A DNA stretch of 64,000 nucleotides from Hydractinia symbiolongicarpus (Eukaryota > Cnidaria > Hydrozoa > Anthoathecata > Hydractiniidae). Below are positions 26,354 to 39,600 of the stretch, piece after piece (positions within the stretch are counted from its first letter, which is position 1; each line of letters opens with the position of its first letter). The DNA is taken from assembly GCF_029227915.1 (NCBI RefSeq), contig NC_079888.1, positions 21,742,001 through 21,806,000 on the forward strand, given 5' to 3'. Below the pieces are notes generated by a model. It saw only the letters and a list, made by a program, of their open reading frames with translations, was not told where the DNA came from and made no database searches. The position numbers were made by a program, and so were the translations under genes.

Positions 26354-26557
26354 CGTTCGGGAAATAAGTTTACTCCCTGGGCACTTTCTTTGTATACCTT
26401 TGACCATACGGGCCCAGTCCCGGATTTACGGGAAATCGCGGGAGTTCGATTGCCGGCGATTAAACCTCTTTGATTAAGCGTCTCATCAAAAATGAAAACA
26501 TATTTGAAAACTACAAGTGTCATGCGTTTTAGTGGTGAAAAAATAATTTAAAAAATC
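26354..26557. repeat. Hybrid monomer, GGGCCC type fused to GGAGTTCGATTGCC type
   Basis: The 5' part carries AATAAG, the GGGCAC box and GACCATACGGGCCC. After GATTTACGGGAAATCGCGGG it switches to AGTTCGATTGCC and CATATTTG with AGTGTCATG, as in the monomer near 25420-25510. A second GGGCCC pair follows about 400 bp later, fitting a local duplication created by the same exchange. Confidence 0.65.
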
Positions 26558-27976
26558 GTTCGGGAAATGAGTTTACTCCCTGGGTACTTTCTTTGTATAC
26601 ATTCGGCTATACAGGCCAAGCCCGGGATTTACGCGAAATCGCGGGTTTTCGTTTGCCGGCGATTAAACCACTTTCATTAAGCGTCTCATCAAAAATGAAA
26701 ACATTTTTGAAAACTACAAGTCTCATGCGTTTTAGTGGTAAAAAAATAATTTAAAAATCGTTCGGGAAATAAGTTTACTCCCTGGGCACTTTCTTTGTAT
26801 ACTTTTGACCATACGGGCCCAGTCCCGGATTTACGGGAAATCGCGGATTTTCGTTTGAGGGCGATTAAACTTCTTTTATTCAGCGTCTCATCAAAAATGA
26901 AAACATTTTTGAAAACTACAAGTCTCATGCGTTTTAGTGGTAAAAAAATAATTTAAAAATCGTTCGGGAAATAAGTTTACTCCCTGGGCACTTTCTTTGT
27001 ATACCTTTGACCATACGGGCCCAGTCCCGGATTTACGGGAAATCGCGGATTTTCGTTTGAGGGCGATTAAACTTCTTTTATTCAGCGTCTCATCAAAAAT
27101 GAAAACATTTTTGAAAACTACAAGTCTCATGCGTTGTAGTGGTGAAAAAATAATTTAAAAAATCGTTTTGGAAATGAGTTTACACACAGGGTACTTTCTT
27201 TGTATACATTCGACTATACAGGCCAAGCCCGGGATTTACGGGAAATCGCGGATTTTCGTTTGCCGGCGATTAAACCACTTTCATTAAGCGTCTCATCAAA
27301 AATGAAAACATTTCTGAAAACTACAAGTCTCATGCGTTTTAGTGGTGAAAAAATAATTTAAAAAATTGTTCGGGAAATGAGTTTACTCCCTGGGTACTTT
27401 CTTTGAATACTTTTGACTATACGGGCCGAGTCCGGGGTTTACGGGAAATGGCGGGTTTTCGTTTACCAGCGATTAAACTTCTTTTAATCAGCGTCCCATC
27501 AAATATGAAAACATTTTTGAAAACTACAAGTCACATGCGTTTTAGTGGTAAAAAAATAATATAAAAATTCGTTCGGAAAATAAGTTTACTCCCTGGGTAC
27601 TTTCTTTGAATACTTTTGACTACACGGGCCGAGTCCAAGGTTTACGGGAAATGGCGGGTTTTCGTTTCCAGGCGATTAAACTTCTTTTATTCAGCGTCTC
27701 ATCAAAAATGAAAACAATTTTGAAAACTACAAGTCTGATGCGTCTTAGTGGTGAAAAAATAATTTAAAAAATCGTTCGGGAAATGAGTTTACTCCCTGGG
27801 TACTTTCTTTGTATACTTTTGACTTTACGGGCCGAGTCCGGGATTTACGGGAAGTCGCGGGTTTTCGTTTGAGGGCGATTAAACTTCTTTTATTCAGCGT
27901 CTCCTCAAAAATGAAAACATTTTTAAAAACTACAAGTCTCATGCGTTTTAGTGTTGAAAAAATAATTTAAAAAATC

Positions 27977-30900
27977 GTTCTGGAAATGAGTTTACTCACA
28001 GGGTACTTTCTTTGTATACATTCGACTATACGGGCCAAGCCCGGGATTTACGGGAAATCGCGGGTTTTCGTTTGCCGGCGATTAAACCTCCTTCATTAGG
28101 CGTCTGATCAAAAATGAAAACATTTTTGAAAACTACAAGTCTCATGCGTTTTAGTGGTGAAAAAAAAAATTTAAAAAATCGTTCGGGTAATGAGTTTACT
28201 CCCTGGGTACTTTCTTTGTATACATTCGACTATACGGCCAAGCCCCGGATTTACGGGAAATCGCGGGATTTCGTTTGGCGGCGATTAAACCTTTTTTATT
28301 AAGCGTCTCATCAAAAATGAAAACATTTTTGAAAACTACAAGCCTCATGCGTTTTAGTGGTGAAAAAATAATTTAAAAAATCGTTCGGGAAATGAGTTTA
28401 CTCCCTGGGTACTTTCTTTGTATACTTTTGACTATACGGGCCGAGTCCAGGATTTACGGGAAATCGCGGATTTTCGTTTGCCGGCAATTAAACTTCTTTC
28501 ATTCAGCGTCCCATCAAATATAAAAACATTTTTGAAAACTACAAGTCTCATGCGTTTAGTAGTGAAAAAATAATTTAAAAAATCGTTCCGGGAATGAGTT
28601 TACGCCCTGGGTACTTTCTTTGTATACTTTTGACTATACTGGCCGAGTCCAGGATTTACGGGAAATCGCGGAGATTCGTTTGCCGGCGATTAAACTTCTT
28701 TTATTCAGCGTCCCATCAAATATGAAAACATTTTTGAAAACTATAAGTCTCATGCGTTTAGTGGTAAAAAAATAATACAAAAAATCGTTCGGGAAATGAG
28801 TTTACTCCCTGGGTACTTTCTTTGTATACTTTTGACTATACGGGCCGAGTCCGGGGTTTACGGGAAATGGCGGGTTTTCGTTAGCCGGCGATTAAACTTC
28901 TTTTATTCAGCGTCTCATCAAAAATGAAAACATTTTTGAAAACTACAAGTCTCATGAGTTTTAGTGGTGAAAAGATAATTTAAAAAATCGTTTTGGAAAT
29001 GAGTTTACTCACAGGGTACTTTTTTTGTATACATTTGACTATACGGGCCAAGCCCGGGATTTATGGGAAATCGCGGGTTTTCGTTTGCCGGCGATTAAAC
29101 CACTTTCATTATGCGTCTCATTAAAAATGAAAACATTTCTGAAAACTACAAGTCTCATGCGTTTTAGTGGTGAAAAAATAATTTAAAAAATCGTTCGGGA
29201 AATGAGTTTACTCACAGGGTACTTTCTTTGTATACATTCGACTATACGGGCCAAGCCCGGGATTTACGGGAAGTCGCGGGTTTTCGTTTGCCGGCGATTA
29301 AACTTCTTTCATTAAGCGTCTCATCAAAAATGAAAACATTTTTGAAAACTAAAAGTCTCAGGCGTTTTAGTGGTGAAAAAAAAATTAAAAAAACGTTCGG
29401 GAAATGAGTTTACTCCCTGGGTACTTTCTTTGTATACTTTGGATTATACGGGCGAAGTCTGGGATTTACGGAAAATCGCAAATTTTCGTTTGAGGGCGAT
29501 TAAACTTCTTTTATTCAGCGCCTCATCAAAAATGAAAACATTTTTGAAAACTACAAGTCTCATGCGTTGTAGTGGTGAAAAAATAATTTAAAAAATCGTT
29601 CGAAAAATGAGTTTACTCCCTGGGTACTTTCTTTGTATACTTTTGACTATACGAGCCGAGTCCGGGGTTTAAGGGAAATGGCGGGTTTTCGTTTGCCGGC
29701 AATTAAACTTCTTCTATTCAGCGTCTCATCAAAAATGAAAACATTTTCGAAAACTACTAGTCTCATGCCTTTTAGTGGTGAGAATATAATTTAAAAAATC
29801 GTTTTGGAAATGAGTTTACTCCCAGGGTACTTTCTTTGTATACATTCGGCTATACAGGCCAAGCCCGGGATTTACGGGAAATCGCGGGTTTTCGTTTGCC
29901 GGCGATTAAACCACTTTCATTAAGCGTCTCTTCAAAAATGAAAACATTTTTGAAAACTACAAGTCTCATGCGTTTTAGTGGTGAAAAAAAAATTTAAAAA
30001 ATCGTTCGGGAAATGAGTTTACTCCCTGGGTACTTTCTTTGCATACTTTGGACTATACGGGCCGAGTCCGGGATTTACGGGAAATCGCGGATTTTCGTTT
30101 GAGGGCGATTAAACTTCTTTTATTCAGCGCCTCATCAAAAATGAAAACATTTTTGAAAACTAGAAGTCTCATGCGTTGTAGTGGTGAAAAAATAATTTAA
30201 AAAATCTTTCGGAAAATGAGTTTACTCCCTTGGTACTTTCTTTGTATACTTTTGACTATACAGGCCAAGCCCGGGATTTACGGGAAATCGCGGGTTTTCG
30301 TTTGCCGCCGATTAAACTTCTTTTATTCAGCGTCTCATCAAAAATGAAAACATTTTTGAGAACTACAAGTCTTATGCGTTGTAGTGGTGAAAAAATTATT
30401 TAAAAAATCGGTCGGAAAATGAGTTTACTCCCTGGGTACTTTCTTTGTATACTTTTGACTATACGGGCCGAGTCCGGGGTTTACGGGATATCGCGGGATT
30501 TCGTTTGCCGGCGATTGAACCTCTTTCATTAAGCGTCTCATCAAAAATGAAAACATTTTTGAAAACTACAAGTCTCATGCGTTTTAGTGGTAAAAACATA
30601 ATTTAAAAATCGTTCGGGAAATAAGTTTACTCCCTGGGTACTTTCTTTGTATACTTTTGACCATACGGGCCCAGTCCCGGATTTACGGGAAATCGCGGAT
30701 TTTCGTTTGAGGGCGATTAAACTTCTTTTATTCAGCGTCTCATCAAAAATGAAAACATTTTTGAAAACTACAAGTCTCATGCGTTTTAGTGGTAAAAAAA
30801 TAATTTAAAAATCGTTCGGGAAATAAGTTTACTCCCTGGGCACTTTCTTTGTATACCTTTGACCATACGGGCCCAGTCCCGGATTTACGGGAAATCGCGG

Positions 30901-31828
30901 ATTTTCGTTTGAGGACGATTAAACTTCTTTTATTCAGCGTCTCATCAAAAATGAAAACATTTTTGAAAACTACAAGTCTCATGCGTTGTAGTGGTGAAAA
31001 AATAATTTAAAAAATCGTTTTGGAAATGAGTTTACACACAGGGTACTTTCTTTGTATACATTCGACTATACAGGCCAAGCCCGGGATTTACGGGAAATCG
31101 CGGATTTTCGTTTGCCGGCGATTAAACCACTTTCATTAAGCGTCTCATCAAAAATGAAAAAATTTCTGAAAACTACAAGTCTCATGCGTTTTAGTGGTGA
31201 AAAAATAATTTAAAAAATTGTTCGGGAAATGAGTTTACTCCCTGGGTACTTTCTTTGAATACTTTTGACTATACGGGCCGAGTCCGGGGTTTACGGGAAA
31301 TGGCGGGTTTTCGTTTACCAGCGATTAAACTTCTTTTAATCAGCGTCCCATCAAATATGAAAACATTTTTGAAAACTACAAGTCACATGCGTTTTAGTGG
31401 TAAAAAAATAATATAAAAATTCGTTCGGAAAATAAGTTTACTCCCTGGGTACTTTCTTTGAATACTTTTGACTACACGGGCCGAGTCCAAGATTTACGGG
31501 AAATGGCGGGTTTTCGTTTCCAGGCGATTAAACTTCTTTTATTCAGCGTCTCATCAAAAATGAAAACAATTTTGAAAACTACAAGTCTGATGCGTCTTAG
31601 TGGTGAAAAAATAATTTAAAAAATCGTTCGGGAAATGAGTTTACTCCCTGGGTACTTTCTTTGTATACTTTTGACTATACGGGCCGAGTCCGGGATTTAC
31701 GGGAAGTCGCGGGTTTTCGTTTGAGGGCGATTAAACTTCTTTTATTCAGCGTCTCCTCAAAAATGAAAACATTTTTAAAAACTACAAGTCTCATGCGTTT
31801 TAGTGTTGAAAAAATAATTTAAAAAATC
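27977..31828. repeat. Block C copy 1: reference 19-mer HOR unit, 3852 bp
   Basis: Nineteen monomers, averaging 202.7 bp. Marker order: 1 TTCTGG, CACAGG, CCTCC, TAGGCG; 2 TACGGCCAAGCCCC; 3 GTCCAGG with ATAAAAAC; 4 CCGGGAATGAG, TTTACGCCC; 5 TTAGCCGG; 6 TTTTGG with TTATGGG; 7 AAGTCGCGGG with CTCAGGCG; 8 TTGGATTATACGGGCGAAG; 9 CGAAAAATG with ACGAGCC; 10 CGGCTATACAGG; 11 GCATACTTTGGAC; 12 TCTTTCGG with CCCTTGGTAC; 13 GGTCGG with GGGATATCG; 14-15 the GGGCCC pair; 16 TTTACACACAGG; 17 TTGTTCGGG, GAATAC, TACCAGC; 18 AAAATAAG, CTACACGGG; 19 AAGTCGCGGG, GAGGG, GTCTCCTC. The next copy starts at 31829 with monomer 1. It is the shortest full copy, so I use it as reference. Confidence 0.88.
30612..31016. 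repeat. Marker pair of GGGCCC-bearing monomers (HOR positions 14-15)
   Basis: Two adjacent monomers share TTAAAAATCG (one A fewer than usual), GAAATAAG in place of GAAATGAG, GACCATACGGGCCCAGTCCC and GTTTGAGGGCG (GAGGACG in the second). The second also has GGGCAC for GGGTAC and ACCTTTGACC. The pair recurs in every long HOR copy (near 22.7, 26.2, 26.8, 30.6, 35.5, 40.6, 45.2, 46.7, 47.6, 50.7 and 51.7 kb). I noticed GGGCCC only in this monomer type, so it is a natural marker of the HOR period. Confidence 0.85.
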
Positions 31829-34800
31829 GTTCTGGAAATGAGTTTACTCACAGGGTACTTTCTTTGTATACATTCGACTATACGGGCCAAGCCCGGGATT
31901 TACGGGAAATCGCGGGTTTTCGTTTGCCGGCGATTAAACCTCCTTCATTAGGCGTCTGATCAAAAATGAAAACATTTTTGAAAACTACAAGTCTCATGCG
32001 TTTTAGTGGTGAAAAAAAAAATTTAAAAAATCGTTCGGGAAATGAGTTTACTCCCTGGGTACTTTCTTTGTATACATTCGACTATACGGCCAAGCCCCGG
32101 ATTTACGGGAAATCGCGGGATTTCGTTTGCCGGCGATTAAACCTTTTTCATTAAGCGTCTCATCAAAAATGAAAACATTTTTGAAAACTACAAGCCTCAT
32201 GCGTTTTAGTGGTGAAAAAATAATTTAAAAAATCGTTCGGGAAATGAGTTTACTCCCTGGGTACTTTCTTTGTATACTTTTGACTATACGGGCCGAGTCC
32301 AGGATTTACGGGAAATCGCGGATTTTCGTTTGCCGGCAATTAAACTTCTTTCATTCAGCGTCCCATCAAATATAAAAACATTTTTGAAAACTACAAGTCT
32401 CATGCGTTTAGTAGTGAAAAAATAATTTAAAAAATCGTTCCGGGAATGAGTTTACGCCCTGGGTACTTTCTTTGTATACTTTTGACTATACTGGCCGAGT
32501 CCAGGATTTACGGGAAATCGCGGAGATTCGTTTGCCGGCGATTAAACTTCTTTTATTCAGCGTCCCATCAAATATGAAAACATTTTTGAAAACTATAAGT
32601 CTCATGCGTTTAGTGGTAAAAAAATAATACAAAAAATCGTTCGGGAAATGAGTTTACTCCCTGGGTACTTTCTTTGTATACTTTTGACTATACGGGCCGA
32701 GTCCGGGGTTTACGGGAAATGGCGGGTTTTCGTTAGCCGGCGATTAAACTTCTTTTATTCAGCGTCTCATCAAAAATGAAAACATTTTTGAAAACTACAA
32801 GTCTCATGCGTTTTAGTGGTGAAAAGATAATTTAAAAAATCGTTTTGGAAATGAGTTTACTCACAGGGTACTTTTTTTGTATACATTTGACTATACGGGC
32901 CAAGCCCGGGATTTATGGGAAATCGCGGGTTTTCGTTTGCCGGCGATTAAACCACTTTCATTATGCGTCTCATTAAAAATGAAAACATTTCTGAAAACTA
33001 CAAGTCTCATGCGTTTTAGTGGTGAAAAAATAATTTAAAAAATCGTTCGGGAAATGAGTTTACTCACAGGGTACTTTCTTTGTATACATTCGACTATACG
33101 GGCCAAGCCCGGGATTTACGGGAAATCGCGGGTTTTCGTTTGCCGGCGATTAAACCTCCTTCATTAGGCGTCTGATCAAAAATGAAAACATTTTTGAAAA
33201 CTACAAGTCTCATGCGTTTTAGTGGTGAAAAAAAAAATTTAAAAAATCGTTCGGGTAATGAGTTTACTCCCTGGGTACTTTCTTTGTATACATTCGACTA
33301 TACGGCCAAGCCCCGGATTTACGGGAAATCGCGGGATTTCGTTTGCCGGCGATTAAACCTTTTTTATTAAGCGTCTCATCAAAAATGAAAACATTTTTGA
33401 AAACTACAAGCCTCATGCGTTTTAGTGGTGAAAAAATAATTTAAAAAATCGTTCGGGAAATGAGTTTACTCCCTGGGTACTTTCTTTGTATACTTTTGAC
33501 TATACGGGCCGAGTCCAGGATTTACGGGAAATCGCGGATTTTCGTTTGCCGGCAATTAAACTTCTTTCATTCAGCGTCCCATCAAATATAAAAACATTTT
33601 TGAAAACTACAAGTCTCATGCGTTTAGTAGTGAAAAAATAATTTAAAAAATCGTTCCGGGAATGAGTTTACGCCCTGGGTACTTTCTTTGTATACTTTTG
33701 ACTATACTGGCCGAGTCCAGGATTTACGGGAAATCGCGGAGATTCGTTTGCCGGCGATTAAACTTCTTTTATTCAGCGTCCCATCAAATATGAAAACATT
33801 TTTGAAAACTATAAGTCTCATGCGTTTAGTGGTAAAAAAATAATACAAAAAATCGTTCGGGAAATGAGTTTACTCCCTGGGTACTTTCTTTGTATACTTT
33901 TGACTATACGGGCCGAGTCCGGGGTTTACGGGAAATGGCGGGTTTTCGTTAGCCGGCGATTAAACTTCTTTTATTCAGCGTCTCATCAAAAATGAAAACA
34001 TTTTTGAAAACTACAAGTCTCATGAGTTTTAGTGGTGAAAAGATAATTTAAAAAATCGTTTTGGAAATGAGTTTACTCACAGGGTACTTTTTTTGTATAC
34101 ATTTGACTATACGGGCCAAGCCCGGGATTTATGGGAAGTCGCGGGTTTTCGTTTGCCGGCGATTAAACTTCTTTCATTAAGCGTCTCATCAAAAATGAAA
34201 ACATTTTTGAAAACTAAAAGTCTCAGGCGTTTTAGTGGTGAAAAAAAAATTAAAAAAACGTTCGGGAAATGAGTTTACTCCCTGGGTACTTTCTTTGTAT
34301 ACTTTGGATTATACGGGCGAAGTCTGGGATTTACGGAAAATCGCAAATTTTCGTTTGAGGGCGATTAAACTTCTTTTATTCAGCGCCTCATCAAAAATGA
34401 AAACATTTTTGAAAACTACAAGTCTCATGCGTTGTAGTGGTGAAAAAATAATTTAAAAAATCGTTCGAAAAATGAGTTTACTCCCTGGGTACTTTCTTTG
34501 TATACTTTTGACTATACGAGCCGAGTCCGGGGTTTAAGGGAAATGGCGGGTTTTCGTTTGCCGGCAATTAAACTTCTTCTATTCAGCGTCTCATCAAAAA
34601 TGAAAACATTTTCGAAAACTACTAGTCTCATGCCTTTTAGTGGTGAGAATATAATTTAAAAAATCGTTTTGGAAATGAGTTTACTCCCAGGGTACCTTCT
34701 TTGTATACATTCGGCTATACAGGCCAAGCCCGGGATTTACGGGAAATCGCGGGTTTTCGTTTGCCGGCGATTAAACCACTTTCATTAAGCGTCTCTTCAA

Positions 34801-36693
34801 AAATGAAAACATTTTTGAAAACTACAAGTCTCATGCGTTTTAGTGGTGAAAAAAAAATTTAAAAAATCGTTCGGGAAATGAGTTTACTCCCTGGGTACTT
34901 TCTTTGCATACTTTGGACTATACGGGCCGAGTCCGGGATTTACGGGAAATCGCGGATTTTCGTTTGAGGGCGATTAAACTTCTTTTATTCAGCGCCTCAT
35001 CAAAAATGAAAACATTTTTGAAAACTAGAAGTCTCATGCGTTGTAGTGGTGAAAAAATAATTTAAAAAATCTTTCGGAAAATGAGTTTACTCCCTTGGTA
35101 CTTTCTTTGTATACTTTTGACTATACAGGCCAAGCCCGGGATTTACGGGAAATCGCGGGTTTTCGTTTGCCGCCGATTAAACTTCTTTTATTCAGCGTCT
35201 CATCAAAAATGAAAACATTTTTGAGAACTACAAGTCTTATGCGTTGTAGTGGTGAAAAAATTATTTAAAAAATCGGTCGGAAAATGAGTTTACTCCCTGG
35301 GTACTTTCTTTGTATACTTTTGACTATACGGGCCGAGTCCGGGGTTTACGGGATATCGCGGGATTTCGTTTGCCGGCGATTGAACCTCTTTCATTAAGCG
35401 TCTCATCAAAAATGAAAACATTTTTGAAAACTACAAGTCTCATGCGTTTTAGTGGTAAAAACATAATTTAAAAATCGTTCGGGAAATAAGTTTACTCCCT
35501 GGGTACTTTCTTTGTATACTTTTGACCATACGGGCCCAGTCCCGGATTTACGGGAAATCGCGGATTTTCGTTTGAGGGCGATTAAACTTCTTTTATTCAG
35601 CGTCTCATCAAAAATGAAAACATTTTTGAAAACTACAAGTCTCATGCGTTTTAGTGGTAAAAAAATAATTTAAAAATCGTTCGGGAAATAAGTTTACTCC
35701 CTGGGCACTTTCTTTGTATACCTTTGACCATACGGGCCCAGTCCCGGATTTACGGGAAATCGCGGATTTTCGTTTGAGGACGATTAAACTTCTTTTATTC
35801 AGCGTCTCATCAAAAATGAAAACATTTTTGAAAACTACAAGTCTCATGCGTTGTAGTGGTGAAAAAATAATTTAAAAAATCGTTTTGGAAATGAGTTTAC
35901 ACACAGGGTACTTTCTTTGTATACATTCGACTATACAGGCCAAGCCCGGGATTTACGGGAAATCGCGGATTTTCGTTTGCCGGCGATTAAACCACTTTCA
36001 TTAAGCGTCTCATCAAAAATGAAAACATTTCTGAAAACTACAAGTCTCATGCGTTTTAGTGGTGAAAAAATAATTTAAAAAATTGTTCGGGAAATGAGTT
36101 TACTCCCTGGGTACTTTCTTTGAATACTTTTGACTATACGGGCCGAGTCCGGGGTTTACGGGAAATGGCGGGTTTTCGTTTACCAGCGATTAAACTTCTT
36201 TTAATCAGCGTCCCATCAAATATGAAAACATTTTTGAAAACTACAAGTCACATGCGTTTTAGTGGTAAAAAAATAATATAAAAATTCGTTCGGAAAATAA
36301 GTTTACTCCCTGGGTACTTTCTTTGAATACTTTTGACTACACGGGCCGAGTCCAAGGTTTACGGGAAATGGCGGGTTTTCGTTTCCAGGCGATTAAACTT
36401 CTTTTATTCAGCGTCTCATCAAAAATGAAAACAATTTTGAAAACTACAAGTCTGATGCGTCTTAGTGGTGAAAAAATAATTTAAAAAATCGTTCGGGAAA
36501 TGAGTTTACTCCCTGGGTACTTTCTTTGTATACTTTTGACTATACGGGCCGAGTCCGGGATTTACGGGAAGTCGCAGGTTTTCGTTTGAGGGCGATTAAA
36601 CTTCTTTTATTCAGCGTCTCCTCAAAAATGAAAACATTTTTAAAAACTACAAGTCTCATGCGTTTTAGTGTTGAAAAAATAATTTAAAAAATC
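31829..36693. repeat. Block C copy 2: 19-mer plus six minus one, 4865 bp (24 monomers)
   Basis: Same order as copy 1, with monomers 1-6 duplicated at an offset of exactly 1216 bp: the monomer-2 frame at 31966 recurs at 33182. After the second pass one monomer is lost through the hybrid at 34058. From monomer 8 onward the spacing to the GGGCCC pair (1171 bp) and from there to the next unit (1425 bp) equals copy 1. The net change, +6 -1 monomers, accounts for the 1013 bp length difference. Confidence 0.85.
34058..34259. repeat. Hybrid monomer, HOR positions 6 and 7 fused
   Basis: The 5' half is monomer 6 (GTTTTGG, CACAGGGTACTTTTTTTG, GATTTATGGG). Directly after GATTTATGGG it becomes monomer 7 (AAGTCGCGGG, CTTCTTTCATTAAG, CTCAGGCG). 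In copy 1 these are separate neighbouring monomers starting near 28991 and 29193. The fused form is normal length, so exactly one monomer was removed in register. Confidence 0.85.
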
Positions 36694-39600
36694 GTTCTGG
36701 AAATGAGTTTACTCACAGGGTACTTTCTTTGTATACATTCGACTATACGGGCCAAGCCCGGGATTTACGGGAAATCGCGGGTTTTCGTTTGCCGGCGATT
36801 AAACCTCCTTCATTAGGCGTCTGATCAAAAATGAAAACATTTTTGAAAACTACAAGTCTCATGCGTTTTAGTGGTGAAAAAAAAAATTTAAAAAATCGTT
36901 CGGGAAATGAGTTTACTCCCTGGGTACTTTCTTTGTATACATTCGACTATACGGCCAAGCCCCGGATTTACGGGAAATCGCGGGATTTCGTTTGCCGGCG
37001 ATTAAACCTTTTTCATTAAGCGTCTCATCAAAAATGAAAACATTTTTGAAAACTACAAGCCTCATGCGTTTTAGTGGTGAAAAAATAATTTAAAAAATCG
37101 TTCGGGAAATGAGTTTACTCCCTGGGTACTTTCTTTGTATACATTTGACTATACGGGCCAAGCCCGGGATTTATGGGAAATCGCGGGTTTTCGTTTGCCG
37201 GCGATTAAACCACTTTCATTATGCGTCTCATTAAAAATGAAAACATTTCTGAAAACTACAAGTCTCATGCGTTTTAGTGGTGAAAAAATAATTTAAAAAA
37301 TCGTTCGGGAAATGAGTTTACTCACAGGGTACTTTCTTTGTATACATTCGACTATACGGGCCAAGCCCGGGATTTACGGGAAGTCGCGGGTTTTCGTTTG
37401 CCGGCGATTAAACTTCTTTCATTAAGCGTCTCATCAAAAATGAAAACATTTTTGAAAACTAAAAGTCTCAGGCGTTTTAGTGGTGAAAAAAAAATTAAAA
37501 AAACGTTCGGGAAATGAGTTTACTCCCTGGGTACTTTCTTTGTATACTTTGGATTATACGGGCGAAGTCTGGGATTTACGGAAAATCGCAAATTTTCGTT
37601 TGAGGGCGATTAAACTTCTTTTATTCAGCGCCTCATCAAAAATGAAAACATTTTTGAAAACTACAAGTCTCATGCGTTGTAGTGGTGAAAAAATAATTTA
37701 AAAAATCGTTCGAAAAATGAGTTTACTCCCTGGGTACTTTCTTTGTATACTTTTGACTATACGAGCCGAGTCCGGGGTTTACGGGAAATGGCGGGTTTTC
37801 GTTTGCCGGCAATTAAACTTCTTCTATTCAGCGTCTCATCAAAAATGAAAACATTTTCGAAAACTACTAGTCTCATGCCTTTTAGTGGTGAGAAGATAAT
37901 TTAAAAAATCGTTTTGGAAATGAGTTTACTCCCAGGGTACTTTCTTTGTATACATTCGGCTATACAGGCCAAGCCCGGGATTTACGGGAAATCGCGGGTT
38001 TTCGTTTGCCGGCGATTAAACCACTTTCATTAAGCGTCTCTTCAAAAATGAAAACATTTTTGAAAACTACAAGTCTCATGCGTTTTAGTGGTGAAAAAAA
38101 AATTTAAAAAATCGTTCGGGAAATGAGTTTACTCCCTGGGTACTTTCTTTGCATACTTTGGACTATACGGGCCGAGTCCGGGATTTACGGGAAATCGCGG
38201 ATTTTTGTTTGAGGGCGATTAAACTTCTTTTATTCAGCGCCTCATCAAAAATGAAAACATTTTTGAAAACTAGAAGTCTCATGCGTTGTAGTGGTGAAAA
38301 AATAATTTAAAAAATCTTTCGGAAAATGAGTTTACTGCCTGGGTACTTTCTTTGTATACTTTTGACTATACGGGCCGAGTCCGGGGTTTACGGGAAATGG
38401 CGGGTTTTCGTTTGCCGGCAATTAAACTTCTTCTATTCAGCGTCTCATCAAAAATGAAAACATTTTTGAAAACTACCAGTCTCATGCCTTTTAGTGGTGA
38501 GAAGATAATTTAAAAAATCGTTTTGGAAATGAGTTTACTCCCAGGGTACTTTCTTTGTATACATTCGGCTATACAGGCCAAGCCCGGGATTTACGGGAAA
38601 TCGCGGGTTTTCGTTTGCCGGCGATTAAACCACTTTCATTAAGCGTCTCATCAAAAATGAAAACATTTTTGAAAACTACAAGTCTCATGCGTTTTAGTGG
38701 TGAAAAAAAATTTAAAAAATCGTTCGGGAAATGAGTTTACTCCCTGGGTACTTTCTTTGTATACATTCGACTATACAGGCCAAGCCCGGGATTTACGGGA
38801 AATTGCGGGAGTTCGATTGCCGGCGATTAAACCTCTTTGATTAAGCGTCTCATCAAAAATGAAAACATCTTTGAAAACTACAAGTCTCATGCGTTTTAGT
38901 AGTGAAAAAAAAATTTAAAAAATCGTTCGGGAAATGAGTTTACTCCCTGGGTACTTTCTTTGCATACTTTGGACTATACGGGCCGAGTCCGGGATTTACG
39001 GGAAATCGCGGATTTTTGTTTGAGGGCGATTAAACTTCTTTTATTCAGCGCCTCATCAAAAATGAAAACATTTTTGAAAACTAGAAGTCTCATGCGTTGT
39101 AGTGGTGAAAAAATAATTTAAAAAATCTTTCGGAAAATGAGTTTACTGCCTGGGTACTTTCTTTGTATACTTTTGACTATACGGGCCGAGTCCGGGGTTT
39201 ACGGGAAATGGCGGGTTTTCGTTTGCCGGCAATTAAACTTCTTCTATTCAGCGTCTCATCAAAAATGAAAACATTTTTGAAAACTACCAGTCTCATGCCT
39301 TTTAGTGGTGAGAAGATAATTTAAAAAATCGTTTTGGAAATGAGTTTACTCCCAGGGTACTTTCTTTGTATACATTCGGCTATACAGGCCAAGCCCGGGA
39401 TTTACGGGAAATCGCGGGTTTTCGTTTGCCGGCGATTAAACCACTTTCATTAAGCGTCTCATCAAAAATGAAAACATTTTTGAAAACTACAAGTCTCATG
39501 CCTTTTAGTGGTGAAAAAAAAATTTAAAAAATCGTTTGGGAAATGAGTTTACTCCCTGGGTACTTTCTTTGTATACATTCGACTATACAGGCCAAGCCCG

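Larger units (their letters stand above)
19868..27976. repeat. Block C, composite copy 0 (about 40 monomers, 8109 bp)
   Basis: It begins with the GTTCTGG / CACAGGGTACTTTC monomer with CCTCC and TAGGCG that heads every block C copy. It makes two passes through the block C variant order, joined by a hybrid monomer at 23111. Markers repeat inside it: the TACTTTGGAC / TTCAGGGCG monomer near 21330 and 24575, the GGAGTTCGATTGCC monomer near 21985 and 25430, and the GACCATACGGGCCC pair in each pass. The second pass holds that pair twice, at about 26.1 and 26.7 kb, after a local three-monomer repeat. It is more diverged from copies 1-4 than they are from each other. No gene is visible. Confidence 0.75.
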
